From Pyrobaculum oguniense TE7 (lineage in GTDB: Archaea > Thermoproteota > Thermoprotei > Thermoproteales > Thermoproteaceae), in assembly GCA_000247545.1 (NCBI GenBank), contig CP003316.1, positions 777,233 through 841,232 of the forward strand: DNA of 64,000 nucleotides, written 5' to 3'. This document shows positions 35,231-44,112 of the stretch, in pieces (position 1 is the first letter of the stretch; each line of letters starts with the position of its first letter). The translations under genes and the position numbers were made by a program. Below the pieces are notes generated by a model. That model saw nothing but the letters and a program-made list of their open reading frames with translations, searched no databases and had not been told where the DNA came from.

Positions 35231-35441
35231 ATCGCCCCCGGCCACAACAACACCTAGCCTTAAGCTGGCCAGCATTTTCATTATATCGTAAATAGCAACG
35301 AACCTTTTTTCTGACCGGTCGCGTTGCCCAGCCCCAGGCCTCATATAACTAGCTCAGGCCCCTTTGCCTAACTCCTCAGTCGTTAAAACCGCGTTGCCAA
35401 AATCCCAGCAAAGCTTTTAAAAAGGTGCAATTTAGCTCCTA

Positions 35442-35534
35442 GCCCCGGTAGCTCAGCCTGGTGGAGCGCCTCACTGGTAACAGCCTCCGAGCTACCGACT
35501 GAGGAGGTCCCGGGTTCGAATCCCGGCCGGGGCT
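35442..35534 (+). tRNA. tRNA-Thr (GGT) with 19-nt intron
   Basis: Acceptor GCCCCGG pairs with CCGGGGC, discriminator T. Anticodon stem CCTCA/TGAGG. The loop region is expanded to 26 bases; removing 19 bases at 35480-35498 leaves CTGGTAC with anticodon GGT (shifting by one base gives CTGGTAA, equally good). A helix GGTA/TACC can form, but the bulge-helix-bulge is not the strict canonical form. TATA-like CTTTTAAAAAGG lies about 20-28 bases upstream. Confidence 0.9.
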
Positions 35535-35773
35535 CTTTAGGGCTGAGGTAATCTCCCGCCGCTCTATTTGCTTAGGTGCTACGGCAAGTCATTTTGATCT
35601 CTGCACCTCGGGCCACATACCCTATAAATCTTAGTGATAGGTGTGAGCCATGTCGTATACTTCGCCATTCTCTCTTTCACACTTAGCAAACTTTCGTCTA
35701 AAAAAGTTTCCAGTATGGCAGTTTGGGCGTATTTAGCTATAGGGGCTGTAGTGAATGTGGGCGTTTTTAAGTT

Positions 35774-36175
35774 TTAGTAGTCTTTTATGTGCCTTGCCTT
35801 GGGGTGTTTTAACAGTTTTTCGTCTGCTGTGTAGAGTAGGGTGTTGTGTTTTTCGGCTAGGTATACGTACGCGGCGTCGTATGTCGTTACGCCGTGTTTT
35901 AATGCCGTGGCTAATACTTGGCGTGGGTCTACTTCTTCTATCTCCACTTCGGTTTGGTATAGTAGTTCTGCGGCGGTCAAAGCCTTGTCGTTTGGCAATA
36001 CGCCTCTTATGACGTATTCACGTAGGGCGCTGGCCACTTCGAGCCATAGACATGGAGGCGCCACGGCCTTCACTCTGCCAAGTAGGTGGTCGTTGCGTAG
36101 TTTTCTTGCCTCCTGTGAATAGGGCTCAGGGACTGCCCATTTTACTACTACAGAGGCGTCAACTACGACTCTCAC
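35774..36175 (-). CDS. vapC: VapC-type PIN ribonuclease toxin
   Basis: 133 residues. PIN acidic residues are in VVVDASVVVKW (first Asp), LWLEVASAL (Glu), TTYDAAYVYLAE (Asp) and LLYTADEKLL (Asp). Length is normal. It overlaps the antitoxin gene by 17 bases downstream of it, the usual VapBC order. Intact, unlike the VapBC pair at 7.6-8.3 kb. Confidence 0.92.
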   Translation of the reverse strand: MRVVVDASVVVKWAVPEPYSQEARKLRNDHLLGRVKAVAPPCLWLEVASALREYVIRGVLPNDKALTAAELLYQTEVEIEEVDPRQVLATALKHGVTTYDAAYVYLAEKHNTLLYTADEKLLKHPKARHIKDY

Positions 36176-36380
36176 GCTCCTCCCTTATCCACGAGGTGGA
36201 GTAGTCCTTTTCTATTGTCTGTTCTATTAACTTATCTAAGGCCTCTGCCAGCTTTTTGGCTTTTTCTTCTTTTACACGTCGTTGGAGGTATTCTCTTATC
36301 TCCCTGGCGTAGTCTATGCCCAGCTGTTCTAATTCTTCTTTTAGTTTTTTGGGTATTCTGACGCCTATTACAACGCTCAC
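36159..36380 (-). CDS. vapB: VapB-type antitoxin
   Basis: 73 residues. The N terminus VVIGVRIPKKLKEELEQLG is a ribbon-helix-helix-like DNA-binding strand and helix, followed by a charged helix (EEKAKKLAEALDKLIEQT) and an unstructured tail that would wrap the toxin. Its stop overlaps vapC, indicating co-translation. Confidence 0.85.
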   Translation of the reverse strand: MSVVIGVRIPKKLKEELEQLGIDYAREIREYLQRRVKEEKAKKLAEALDKLIEQTIEKDYSTSWIREERESRS

Positions 36381-36395
36381 AGTTTACTAAATTTG

Positions 36396-37001
36396 TTAAC
36401 TTATATAGTTGACGTATGCGTGCGCCCAGCCTCGTTTTACAAGTTTAAAATACGCCTCGTCGAGATTTATGCTTTCTATAACCATAGAGACGTATTCTAC
36501 AATCCACTTGGCCAGCGCCGACTTCTTCTCCGGCGGGAGTTGGTGCCAGCGTTCGTGGGCTAGTTCAATGGGGTTGGGAGGGTAAGTACCGCATATTACT
36601 CCGTCTTCTTGCACTAATGCGCCTATGGCTAACGCAGGCTTGGGGGGAGCCTCTGCGCGTTGAGTAAAATAAGTGTCCCACTCCGCCAGGTCAATCTTTC
36701 CAAAGACTTTGGCCTTTAAAACTAGAGCAACGAGCTTCACCGCGGCTAGCTCTTTACGCCTCAGCTCCGCCACAGATCCGTAGCACCGCCAGTTGGCCTT
36801 CACCTCGTAGTAGAGGGCTAAGAGGGGCTCTAGGTACTTCTCCAAGGGGCCCAGATCTGCCGGTAGCCCCTCGCACAGCTCAACGGGGAGGGGTAGCCAA
36901 AACGCGCCGAGCCGGGGGGCAACAGCCTCTAGGAAGTCCGCGCAGGCCTCCACGCCGGCTCTGGTAAGGGAGGTGGTGGCTATGAACAGAGCTCGCCGCA
37001 T
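36396..37001 (-). CDS. hypothetical protein, unknown pair gene B
   Basis: 201 residues, no signal peptide or membrane helix. It opens RRALFIATTSLTRAGVEA, then is mainly helical (EKYLEPLLALYYEVKANW; RRKELAAVKLVALVLKAK) and ends with Trp/Tyr-rich segments. No catalytic motif recognised. Starts inside the 3' end of the upstream gene (22-base overlap), so the two are co-translated and probably interact. It ends 16 bases before vapB. Confidence 0.6.
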   Translation of the reverse strand: MRRALFIATTSLTRAGVEACADFLEAVAPRLGAFWLPLPVELCEGLPADLGPLEKYLEPLLALYYEVKANWRCYGSVAELRRKELAAVKLVALVLKAKVFGKIDLAEWDTYFTQRAEAPPKPALAIGALVQEDGVICGTYPPNPIELAHERWHQLPPEKKSALAKWIVEYVSMVIESINLDEAYFKLVKRGWAHAYVNYIS

Positions 37002-37294
37002 CTGTATTCAGCGCAGAGGGGGTGGCCGCCCGGCGCCACTACGACGACCTTCTCCCGGGAGAGCCTCGGCAACAAGTCGGCGAATTCGGGAAAGACATAG
37101 ATCCTCTCGGCAACGTCTAGCAACAGCAGGGCGAGGGTCGGGTCCTCTACGTGTGCCTGAATGCCGCCGTTGACTTCCTCAGGTATTACCACGTCATACT
37201 TGTCGATATGGACGGCGTTGCATTGCTTAGCTTTTTCCATAGCGGCGCGCCCCCCTCCGAGGACGAAAAGGGTCGGAACCCGGTTCGTCGTCAC
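36980..37294 (-). CDS. hypothetical protein, unknown pair gene A
   Basis: 104 residues, ATG start. Alternating strands and helices: PTLFVLGGGRAAMEKAKQC, KYDVVIPEEVNGG, DPTLALLLLDVAERIYVF, EKVVVVAPGGHPLCAEYRCG. The glycine loops suggest a small Rossmann-like nucleotide-binding fold with a Cys-containing tail (CAEYRCGELCS). I cannot name the family. Upstream of and overlapping a second unknown gene. Confidence 0.6.
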   Translation of the reverse strand: MTTNRVPTLFVLGGGRAAMEKAKQCNAVHIDKYDVVIPEEVNGGIQAHVEDPTLALLLLDVAERIYVFPEFADLLPRLSREKVVVVAPGGHPLCAEYRCGELCS

Positions 37295-37316
37295 AGATCC
37301 GCGCTGCGAGTCCTCG

Positions 37317-37697
37317 TCAACCCCTAGCCGCTATCACGGCAATTTCTATTAAAACATCTCTCGGCAACCTCGCTGCCTGCACCGTCACTCTAGCAGGCGG
37401 CTTCTCGGGGAAGTACTGCGCATACACCTCGTTGAATGCGGGGAAGTGGTTCATGTCGGCGAGGAAGACAAAGGCCATGACCACGTCGTTCATGGTAAAG
37501 CCCGCCGCCTCCACAACCGCCTTAATGTTTTCGAGCACACGCCTCGTCTGCTCCTTTATGTCGCCACTCACAACCTCGCCCGTCTTGGGGTCGACGGGGA
37601 TCTGCCCAGCGACGAAGAGCATGTTGCCCACCTTGACTGCCTGTGAGTAGGGCCCAATAGGCTTAGGCGCCGCCTCTGTGTACACAACCTCTTTCAT
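37317..37697 (-). CDS. RidA/YjgF/L-PSP family enamine deaminase
   Basis: 126 residues from the ATG at 37697 ([20 protein letters not shown]). RidA hallmarks are the GPYSQAV loop, [11 protein letters not shown], the middle helix [12 protein letters not shown] and the Arg-containing end [20 protein letters not shown]. It hydrolyses reactive enamines and imines from PLP enzymes. The longer frame to 37865 overlaps the divergent hydrolase gene and is rejected. Confidence 0.94.
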   Translation of the reverse strand: MKEVVYTEAAPKPIGPYSQAVKVGNMLFVAGQIPVDPKTGEVVSGDIKEQTRRVLENIKAVVEAAGFTMNDVVMAFVFLADMNHFPAFNEVYAQYFPEKPPARVTVQAARLPRDVLIEIAVIAARG

Positions 37698-37749
37698 AAG
37701 CAGAGCTTGAAAAGCGGGTAAAAATCTTTTATCCCAATCCGAATTGTAC

Positions 37750-38355
37750 ATGCTTCCCGAATCTGTAAAAGTCCCCCGAGTCTCGATCGTTGACAAGGTG
37801 TCCCTCCCCGCAAAGAAGAGCGCAGTGGTCGTGGTTGATATGCAGAACGACTTCGCCCACCCCAACGGGAAGCTTTACGGCCCCGCGGCCCGGGAGATAA
37901 TACCGCGCATAGCGTCTCTCCTGGAGAAGGCGAGGAGGGCCGGGGTCAGGGTTGTATACACCCAGGACACCCACTACCCCGACGACCCCGTGGAGTTCCC
38001 CATATGGGGGCCGCACGTGGTTAAGGGGACTTGGGGCTGGCAAATCGTCGACGAGCTCAAGCCGAGGGAGGGGGACATCGTAATAGAGAAGATGAGATAC
38101 GACGCCTTCTTCGGCACGCCCATGGACCACGTATTGAGAATGTACGGCATTCAGCACCTCGTGGTGACGGGCACTGTGGCCAACATATGCGTCCTACACA
38201 CAGTGGCCAGCGCAAGGCTTAGGCTATACGACGTGGTAGTGCCCATAGACGCAATCGCCGCCCTCAACGAGTTCGACTACGCCGCGGCCCTCAGGCAGAT
38301 GGACTTCCTCTACAAAGTGACGCTTACCACCACCGAGGGGGTCGAGTTCGTTTAA
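37750..38355 (+). CDS. isochorismatase/nicotinamidase-family cysteine hydrolase
   Basis: 201 residues. Catalytic triad visible: Asp in [10 protein letters not shown], Lys in [11 protein letters not shown], Cys in [10 protein letters not shown]. Metal-binding residues of nicotinamidases are suggested by DTHYPDDP. Such enzymes convert nicotinamide to nicotinate in NAD salvage, though related hydrolases act on other amides. The ATG at 37750 is preceded in frame by a TTG at 37744. Divergent from ridA. Confidence 0.88.
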   Translation: MLPESVKVPRVSIVDKVSLPAKKSAVVVVDMQNDFAHPNGKLYGPAAREIIPRIASLLEKARRAGVRVVYTQDTHYPDDPVEFPIWGPHVVKGTWGWQIVDELKPREGDIVIEKMRYDAFFGTPMDHVLRMYGIQHLVVTGTVANICVLHTVASARLRLYDVVVPIDAIAALNEFDYAAALRQMDFLYKVTLTTTEGVEFV

Positions 38356-38367
38356 CCCCAGCTTTTT

Positions 38368-38497
38368 ATGTCGGACTTAGAGCTAGCGGCAGTTTTGGGA
38401 GCTTGGGTGATGTTCGTCACCCTCGTGCTGACTAGGCTTACCTACAAGCCGCTGTCAAGGCTGGGCCACATGAGGGCTGTGTACTTCGGTTGCCATT
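38368..38497 (+). pseudogene. 5' fragment of a lost membrane protein
   Basis: From ATG 38368 a 43-codon stretch encodes a hydrophobic helix (AAVLGAWVMFVTLVLTRL) then RLGHMRAVYFG, which looks like the N terminus of an integral membrane protein. It is cut off where the radical SAM remnant begins (about 38498, different frame). This marks a recombination junction. Confidence 0.45.
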
Positions 38498-39040
38498 TAC
38501 ATGATGTTGAGAGACACGTACAAGGAGCTACCACGCTTCGTGGAGCTAATGGCGGAAGTAGGCGTCGACGAGGTAAGACTGTCCAACTTGTCGTATGTGC
38601 CGCATCCCGACTTCTGGAATTACAAGATCTATGCCAAGATGTTCGAGCCCGAGCCCGCCGATGTGTTAAAAGCCGTAGAAGAGGCCAAGGAGGTAGCCAA
38701 GAAGTGGGGCATAAAGCTCACGCAGGGGCGGTTTTCGCCCTGGGAACAACCCGAATGCCCAGAAGTGCCTACAAAAACTCTCTTCATATCGGTAAACGGC
38801 GACGTATATCCCTGTGTGTACTTAAGCCTAGCCGGATTTCCCAGATGTTTTGAGGGGAAGTGCCACAAAATCCCCGCGCTGTTTTTTGGAAACGCCAGAA
38901 GCGAGAAGCTATGCGACATCGTCAAGAAAAGGGCTTACGTAGAGTTTGTGCAGAAGTTTGAAATGAGAAAAAGAGCTGACCTCTTCCTGCCAGATCCGCC
39001 AGAGGTATGTAAAAAATGTTACAGACTTTACTGGATATAG
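38498..39040 (+). pseudogene. radical SAM/SPASM protein, C-terminal half only
   Basis: 180 codons aligning with residues about 154-331 of the intact paralogue at 62228-63223: YMMLRDTYKELPRF, GVDEVRLSNLSYVPHPDFW, KMFEPEP, FSPWEQPECPE, YPCVYLSLAG and the same ending CKKCYRLYWI. The N-terminal part with the CxxxCxxC cluster is missing, so it cannot bind the radical SAM cluster. An internal ATG at 38501 keeps an open frame, but the product would be inactive as an rSAM enzyme. Confidence 0.85.
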
Positions 39041-39090
39041 CAGTAAACGAGATCGTTGCCAGTCAGCAGACGCAGTTCTGGTGGCCCTCC

Positions 39091-39513
39091 TTAGGTAGTT
39101 GCCCCTAATAATACCAAGGCGATCTCGTGAATTAACGGCACGAGGATGCCCAGAAAGATTATAAAAATTGCAAATCCTTTATTTCTTGTGGCTATTAGCG
39201 GCAGCGCGGCTAAAACACAACTTATAAAAAATAACACTCTCCCAACTGCGAGACATATCTGCAAAATTGCTACGTATACTAAAGGCGCTAAGGCGGCTAT
39301 TATCAACAATGTACATGCAACCACGCCGAGGATGCAGCCCACGCGCAGAAGGCCTTTTGCTCTACACATTGTATAAAACCACAAAGCGAAAAATAAATAA
39401 GAAACTACCATAAATGCGATCCCCAATAGAAAAGATTCTGTAATTATATTTGCACCCAGCAAGATAAATAACAATCCACCCCAAATGAAAATATTACTCC
39501 TAGTAAACTCCAT
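39091..39513 (-). CDS. small multi-helix membrane protein
   Basis: 140 residues with four or five membrane helices (IFIWGGLLFILLGANII; LLGIAFMVVSYLFFALWF; GCILGVVACTLLIIAALA; GFAIFIIFLGILVPLIHE). No motif for transport or catalysis recognised. Same strand and just downstream of a YeiH transporter gene and a 42-residue membrane peptide gene, so possibly part of that unit. Lower GC than the flanks. Confidence 0.65.
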   Translation of the reverse strand: MEFTRSNIFIWGGLLFILLGANIITESFLLGIAFMVVSYLFFALWFYTMCRAKGLLRVGCILGVVACTLLIIAALAPLVYVAILQICLAVGRVLFFISCVLAALPLIATRNKGFAIFIIFLGILVPLIHEIALVLLGATT

Positions 39514-39552
39514 GAGATTTTTAAAAACAAAAAATAAAAATTTTTTAAAAAC

Positions 39553-39681
39553 TTAAACGCCTAGAGTCGCCCAGGCTACTACGTATAATACCCCCATGAG
39601 AATTGCGGCGAGTATCAACGAGATGGCAACTAGCTTCTTCTCCACGGGGAGAATGGGTTCCACCTTCTCCTCGCCGCTCAT
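39553..39681 (-). CDS. 42-residue single-helix membrane peptide
   Basis: Short gene: MSGEEKVEPILPVEKK, then one membrane helix (LVAISLILAAILMGVLYVVA) and a short tail to TAA at 39553-39555. The ATG at 39681 lies 4 bases after the stop of the YeiH-type transporter, on the same strand. The acidic/basic leader and clean helix suggest a real small subunit or regulator of the transporter; the second transporter copy has no equivalent next to it. Confidence 0.6.
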   Translation of the reverse strand: MSGEEKVEPILPVEKKLVAISLILAAILMGVLYVVAWATLGV

Positions 39682-39685
39682 AGCC

Positions 39686-41179
39686 CTACGACGCCAGCGC
39701 TTTTATTAGGTAGTGGTGTACGTCGTGGAAGAACAGCCACGATATCGCAAAGCCTATCCATATAATCACACCGAATAGCAGAATGAGGTATATCGCTATG
39801 ATCTTCCCAAAGCCCTCCCTCTTCAAAGTACCGAAGTCTGTTATGAGGCCTATCGATGTGAAAGTCATCGCGAAGAAGAATTTCCTAAAATCGTCAATGA
39901 GGCTCTGCGCCTCTCTATAAGGCTTTACGGCCTCTCTCTGAGCCGCAACGTCCGCGCCTGCGGCTGCAATCGCCGCGCCTGTCATCGCAGCAAGGATAAT
40001 CATTGTAGCCATGAAGCCGAGGACGAACTTGGGGAACCTAAACCAGATCTCCAGCTTTCTCACCTTCTCGCCGGGTCTTCTCTCAATCCAGTAAACCCAA
40101 ACTACAGCTAGTATAAACGCCCAGACTCCAATAAAGATGTCAATAAACAGCTTTGTCAAGACCGTGGTGTTTAGTATCCAGCCCTTCAGCGGCGCGTATT
40201 CTGGATACCACCCTACCATCAACGCGTCGACTATAGCGCCGCTTGCCGCCGCTGCGCCGTCTGTCTTAATTGCCAGCCCCATCCACGCGCCTGCTACAAG
40301 CGGCTGGTGGGCGAGGAAAATAGCCGCTACGAAGGGCAGTATGACGAGCTCAACCGCGGCGAAGACTACTACCAAAGAGGCGATCACGGCAGGTACATGG
40401 GGTCTTGCTCTTATAACCGCCGCCGTTGCTATGGCTGCGGATACGCCACATATCGAAATACCTGAGGCAAGCGGCGCCGCCCACTCCCGCGTAAGCCCCC
40501 ACTTTCTTGCAATTATATAAGCGAGGCCCCAGTATATCAAATACGCCTCGACTATTGCAGCGACACCTCTGAGGACATAGTTTGCCAACAAGCCGACAGG
40601 CAATCTTACGACGTCTATACCCAGCTTAGCGCCTAGGAGCACTATCGCGATTTTAATATACAGCTCAGGCTTCGCGGCGTCTCTCAGAAAGTTCGCAAAG
40701 CCTCTGAAGAAGTTGCTAATAATAAGGCCAGCAAGTAGAGCAAAGAGGAGGCCAGCCTCTCCCGTCATCCTCAGCGAGAATCCAAGTTGCTCAACTTTTT
40801 TGGGGTCAGTCTCCGCTATATACGCCCAGTGTCCAAACCAGTACGTTATCATCGTAATGATATAGATAAACGTGTAGCCGGCGATGAACCTTTTTAAATT
40901 CCACTTCATAGCAACCACGGCTATCGACAACAGGACTACCGTAACTACATACAGTATCACGTAGGACAGGATTGGATGGAGCCACGCATAGTCTTTTGAT
41001 GCAGGTGTAACGCTTACAGCAGGATCAACCCAAATGCCGATCTTCGGGAACCAGCCAAAGGTGTTTACGCCGGCGATGTACAAAAGCCCAATGAAGAATA
41101 TGAGTAGCCCAAGCCACAGAGCCCACCAATCCTCTTTCTTGTATAGAGAACTCCAGTCTATTCCCTTTCCGCTTGCCAT
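39686..41179 (-). CDS. YeiH-family (UPF0324) putative sulfur-oxyanion transporter, intact copy
   Basis: 497 residues with about ten to twelve membrane helices. Family elements: LYIKIAIVLLGAKLGIDVV, ASGISICGVSAAIATAAVI, MGLAIKTDGAAAASGAIVDAL and FAMTFTSIGLITDFGTL, as in the Cons_hypoth698/YeiH family often annotated as a putative sulfate exporter. An N-terminal DWSSLYKKEDWWALWLGL precedes the core. Followed by a tiny membrane peptide gene. A broken paralogue lies at 60810-62231. Transport of sulfite or sulfate is suggested by family annotation and the surrounding sulfur genes, not proven. Confidence 0.9.
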   Translation of the reverse strand: MASGKGIDWSSLYKKEDWWALWLGLLIFFIGLLYIAGVNTFGWFPKIGIWVDPAVSVTPASKDYAWLHPILSYVILYVVTVVLLSIAVVAMKWNLKRFIAGYTFIYIITMITYWFGHWAYIAETDPKKVEQLGFSLRMTGEAGLLFALLAGLIISNFFRGFANFLRDAAKPELYIKIAIVLLGAKLGIDVVRLPVGLLANYVLRGVAAIVEAYLIYWGLAYIIARKWGLTREWAAPLASGISICGVSAAIATAAVIRARPHVPAVIASLVVVFAAVELVILPFVAAIFLAHQPLVAGAWMGLAIKTDGAAAASGAIVDALMVGWYPEYAPLKGWILNTTVLTKLFIDIFIGVWAFILAVVWVYWIERRPGEKVRKLEIWFRFPKFVLGFMATMIILAAMTGAAIAAAGADVAAQREAVKPYREAQSLIDDFRKFFFAMTFTSIGLITDFGTLKREGFGKIIAIYLILLFGVIIWIGFAISWLFFHDVHHYLIKALAS

Positions 41180-41862
41180 GTATCTTCATATGCCGCAAGT
41201 TATAAAAAGATTATTATAATATTTTGAGTAAGCCCTATATCAAAACCGAAATCTATCATTATTTCTTCGTGATTACATAAACTACATAGAAATAATTTCT
41301 ACATTCTAACCTAGAATAGTGTATCGCTTTAAAACATAGGGGCTTCAGTGCAAAGCATTAAAAATGCAATAGTCTCTCTTAAAAGCTTTCTATTGTTGAG
41401 CATTCTATATTAACTGTAACCTAAGATAGATTAGACTTGCAACAAGTCAATTTGATAAGGTAAGTCAAAGTTAAAATAACATCTATTTATTAAATTTTTT
41501 CGCAAAGAAGATAAGTATCAACATACAAAATGCTACTAAAAACCAGATCAACTATGACATAGATTTTGTTGTTCCTAAGATGTCAACATGAAGCCCAAAG
41601 GCCGAAATCTAAACTAGTTTCTGACCCAGAACAGAAAAAAGTTTGTAAAAATTAATACGCATATAAAAAATTAAAATAGTTAAAAATATTTAAAAAGTTA
41701 AGAAAATATTATAAGAAAGAAATAAGAACAAAAATATAATTTTTGCTTAATACCTTATCATCAAAGGTTAAAGCTATTAGCACACTAATGTACATAACTA
41801 CTCATATAGAAGAATAAATATAAAAATGAAGTCAAAAACAAAAAAGTCAAAATTAAAAATAA
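41180..41862. other. A/T-rich intergenic region, no gene seen
   Basis: About 680 bases of strongly A/T-rich sequence, unlike the GC-rich neighbours. Stops occur in all frames and I recognise no RNA gene, repeat array or IS end. It contains the promoter of the YeiH-type gene (just after 41179). Together with the decayed genes to 44.4 kb it forms a low-GC island. Confidence 0.6.
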
Positions 41863-42421
41863 TTACCTTAAAATATTAACTAATTGATTATATAATTTTA
41901 ATCTACATATATCATAAGCTTTTGAGCAGACAAAATATAGAGATGAATCAAACTTAACTAAACAAATGTGATAATCTATATGAAAAGTTCTTTTATGATC
42001 TATTGAACATTTTTTCAGAAAATTTGCGCATTCTTCTTTATGTACATTATAAATACACCAGCCTATTAATTCATATGTTTCAACAGGATAGTATTTTTTT
42101 GATATTACCAGATTTATCAATTTTTCTGCTAAGATATAGTCTTTTATGTTTAATAAACTAGCAAATATTTAATAGCTATTGGTCTAATAATGTCACAGTT
42201 TTCATACAACACAAGTACTCCTTTTAGCGTTAATTTACAATATTTCTTCCTATTTAACTGCTCACATTTAATATGATTTGAATATTTTAATTTTTTATTG
42301 ATTTATATAAAAATATTTGATAAAAATTTAGTATTTTCATAATTTTATAAGGAGTTATCTTTGAACCATTGAATGAATATTCACCTATTACTTTTAAAAT
42401 CTCGATACTTATAGGATCCAT
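41863..42421 (-). pseudogene. decayed winged-helix regulator in low-GC island
   Basis: From ATG 42421 the reading is MDPISIEILKVIGEYSFNGS, KITPYKIMKIL, then after a frameshift CEQLNRKKYCKLTLKGVLVL (the LTxxG wing of archaeal wHTH proteins), and after another shift a helical C-terminal part (AEKLINLVISKKYYPVETYE; KEECANFLKKCSIDH) to TAA at 41863. Only the last 85 codons remain open. It sits between dsrC and the YeiH gene, so it may once have regulated sulfur genes. Confidence 0.55.
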
Positions 42422-42504
42422 GCACATATTAATAACACTGCCTTAAAAACATTTACCATAATTGTGTGATTTTTCTCTTTGAAAAAATTTAAAATAGTAT
42501 TAGA

Positions 42505-42852
42505 CTATACGCAACCTGTCGGTTTTGGCGCTCCCGCTTCTTTGCAAGCTCCACTTGCAGGACCCGATGGAAATAATTAATATATCTGCTCAAGGGTAAA
42601 ACCAGTCTCTTTTAGCAACATCTTAATAGGTGGACAAACGCCGTAAGTCTCCCAATATTCTCTCAAATACTTGATAACCTTCCAGTGGCTCTCCGTTAGT
42701 TGTTGGATACCCTCTAGTTCTCTTGCTAACCATTCTGCAACTTTTTCATTCCACGCTTCTGGGTTTTGCATAAAGCACTCTTCGTCGAGCTGAACTTGTA
42801 CTCTATCTACCGTGTACTCACCTGGGCACTTTACCGGCATGAAGGTGCCCAT
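42505..42852 (-). pseudogene. dsrC: dsrC (DsrC/TusE family) with nonsense codon
   Basis: DsrC carries sulfite-derived sulfur as a trisulfide on its C-terminal arm. The frame is good from ATG 42852 through the folded domain (YTVDRVQVQLDEECFMQNPE; LTESHWKVIKYLREYWETYG; LLKETGFTLEQIY). A TAA at 42577-42579 then stops it. The normal tail continues in the same frame: LFPSGPASGACKEAGAPKP, then TGCV and TAG at 42505-42507, holding both functional Cys. So the arm is lost by one substitution, probably GAA to TAA. Confidence 0.9.
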
Positions 42853-42975
42853 AATCTCATTGTTTAAAAGTTATTACTTTTATTTGTGTAGTAAATGTAA
42901 TTTAATATAACTTAAATTATTATCAACTTAAAAAATTTATATTCTATTAAAAATTTTTAGTTTTAAAATTTTTTA

Positions 42976-44112
42976 TTAAAGTGAGTCCCTTAGGCATTTA
43001 AAGATTTGCTCGCCACGTGCTCTGTATATCAGGTATGTCTTAGCAATATCAGGTATCCACATGTATTGAGCAGTTGCCTCAGGTATGCCAACAAGTTCCA
43101 AGAAGTTTGACCAGCCTATTCTGTCTACAAAGTCGGCATGTCTTTCACCTGGCTTTGCGTTTTGCCGCCACACTTCTACAACTTTTTTCACAACCGCAAC
43201 TACCTCTTCGTACCGAGGCGGATTAGCCGGAATCCACGCTATTAAGTTCCGTGCAAGTCTGGGGCCACTGCCGGTATTTGACATCCTACCGCCAATTAAT
43301 ATTGCTACTCCTACATCTTTCGGATCGTAGTCAAAGGCATCGCAGTTATCTTTACAACGGCCGCAGTTTATACACTTCTCACCCACAAGAACAAGCTTAA
43401 TCCTCCCATCTTCTCTTCTAAGTGTGAGCGCACCCGTGGGGCACACTTGTACAAGGAATATTTGCGTCTCTGGTACTTTTGCTAGCGCTTTGGGTGGCGG
43501 CAGACATAGTGGAAGGACTTCCTCTCTTATTTTCGGCGGAGCACCCCACATGCCGATGATTGTTATGTCAATGGCAGTACCACCGGCACAACCCGATGGA
43601 CAACCTGAAACGAATATTCTCAATTTCGCTGGCAACGGCACTTCTCCTGTGAAATACGGTTATAGCGCATCGCCTAGCGCCTTACCTATACTAACTGCGT
43701 CCACTACGGCAATTTGGCATGTTAAGAACGCGGTACACGTATTTATGCCCCAGAGCGTTCCGTTCCAGCCTCCTACAGGAAAGCCCATTTTTTCTAGTTC
43801 TTCCTTTATCTTCAGCGCATTTTCAAGAGATGTCGTAATAAACTCAACATTGCCAGCCATTGTAATCCTTAGAGAGCCTACGCCGTATTTGTCCGCAAGA
43901 TCTGCAAATTTCTCAAGCGTATCTACACTAATACGCGCATTAGGTGGCAACGCGGCCTTTACTGTAAATACACTCTCCTCAGTCTCTGAGATGTGTTCTA
44001 TTATACCTGTCCCGTGGAATTTCCTTTCAACCCATTTGCCATAATTTCTCTTAATTATATATGGTAAATACTTCTCAATCTCAGTAGGATAAGATAAAGT
44101 AATTGCGCTCAT
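42976..44112 (-). pseudogene. dsrB: dsrB (sulfite reductase beta subunit) with nonsense codon
   Basis: Beta subunit of siroheme sulfite reductase. The first 150 codons (44112 to 43663) include LTCQIAVVD, with part of the siroheme-cluster Cys set. A TAA at 43660-43662 interrupts, then the same frame continues PYFTGEVPLPAKLRIFVSGC, then PSGCAGG (the rest of that Cys set), a ferredoxin domain (CINCGRCKDNCDAF) and the C-terminal domain. No frameshift is needed: one stop codon separates two otherwise good halves. The start overlaps the dsrA remnant's stop (ATGA). Confidence 0.92.

Noticed and set aside
35715-35780. 21-codon frame with a hydrophobic stretch after tRNA-Thr
   Set aside because: Too short and without neighbour support, unlike the 42-residue peptide after the YeiH gene.
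38501-39040. Annotating the 179-residue frame as a functional radical SAM enzyme
   Set aside because: It lacks the CxxxCxxC cluster and aligns only with the second half of the intact paralogue.
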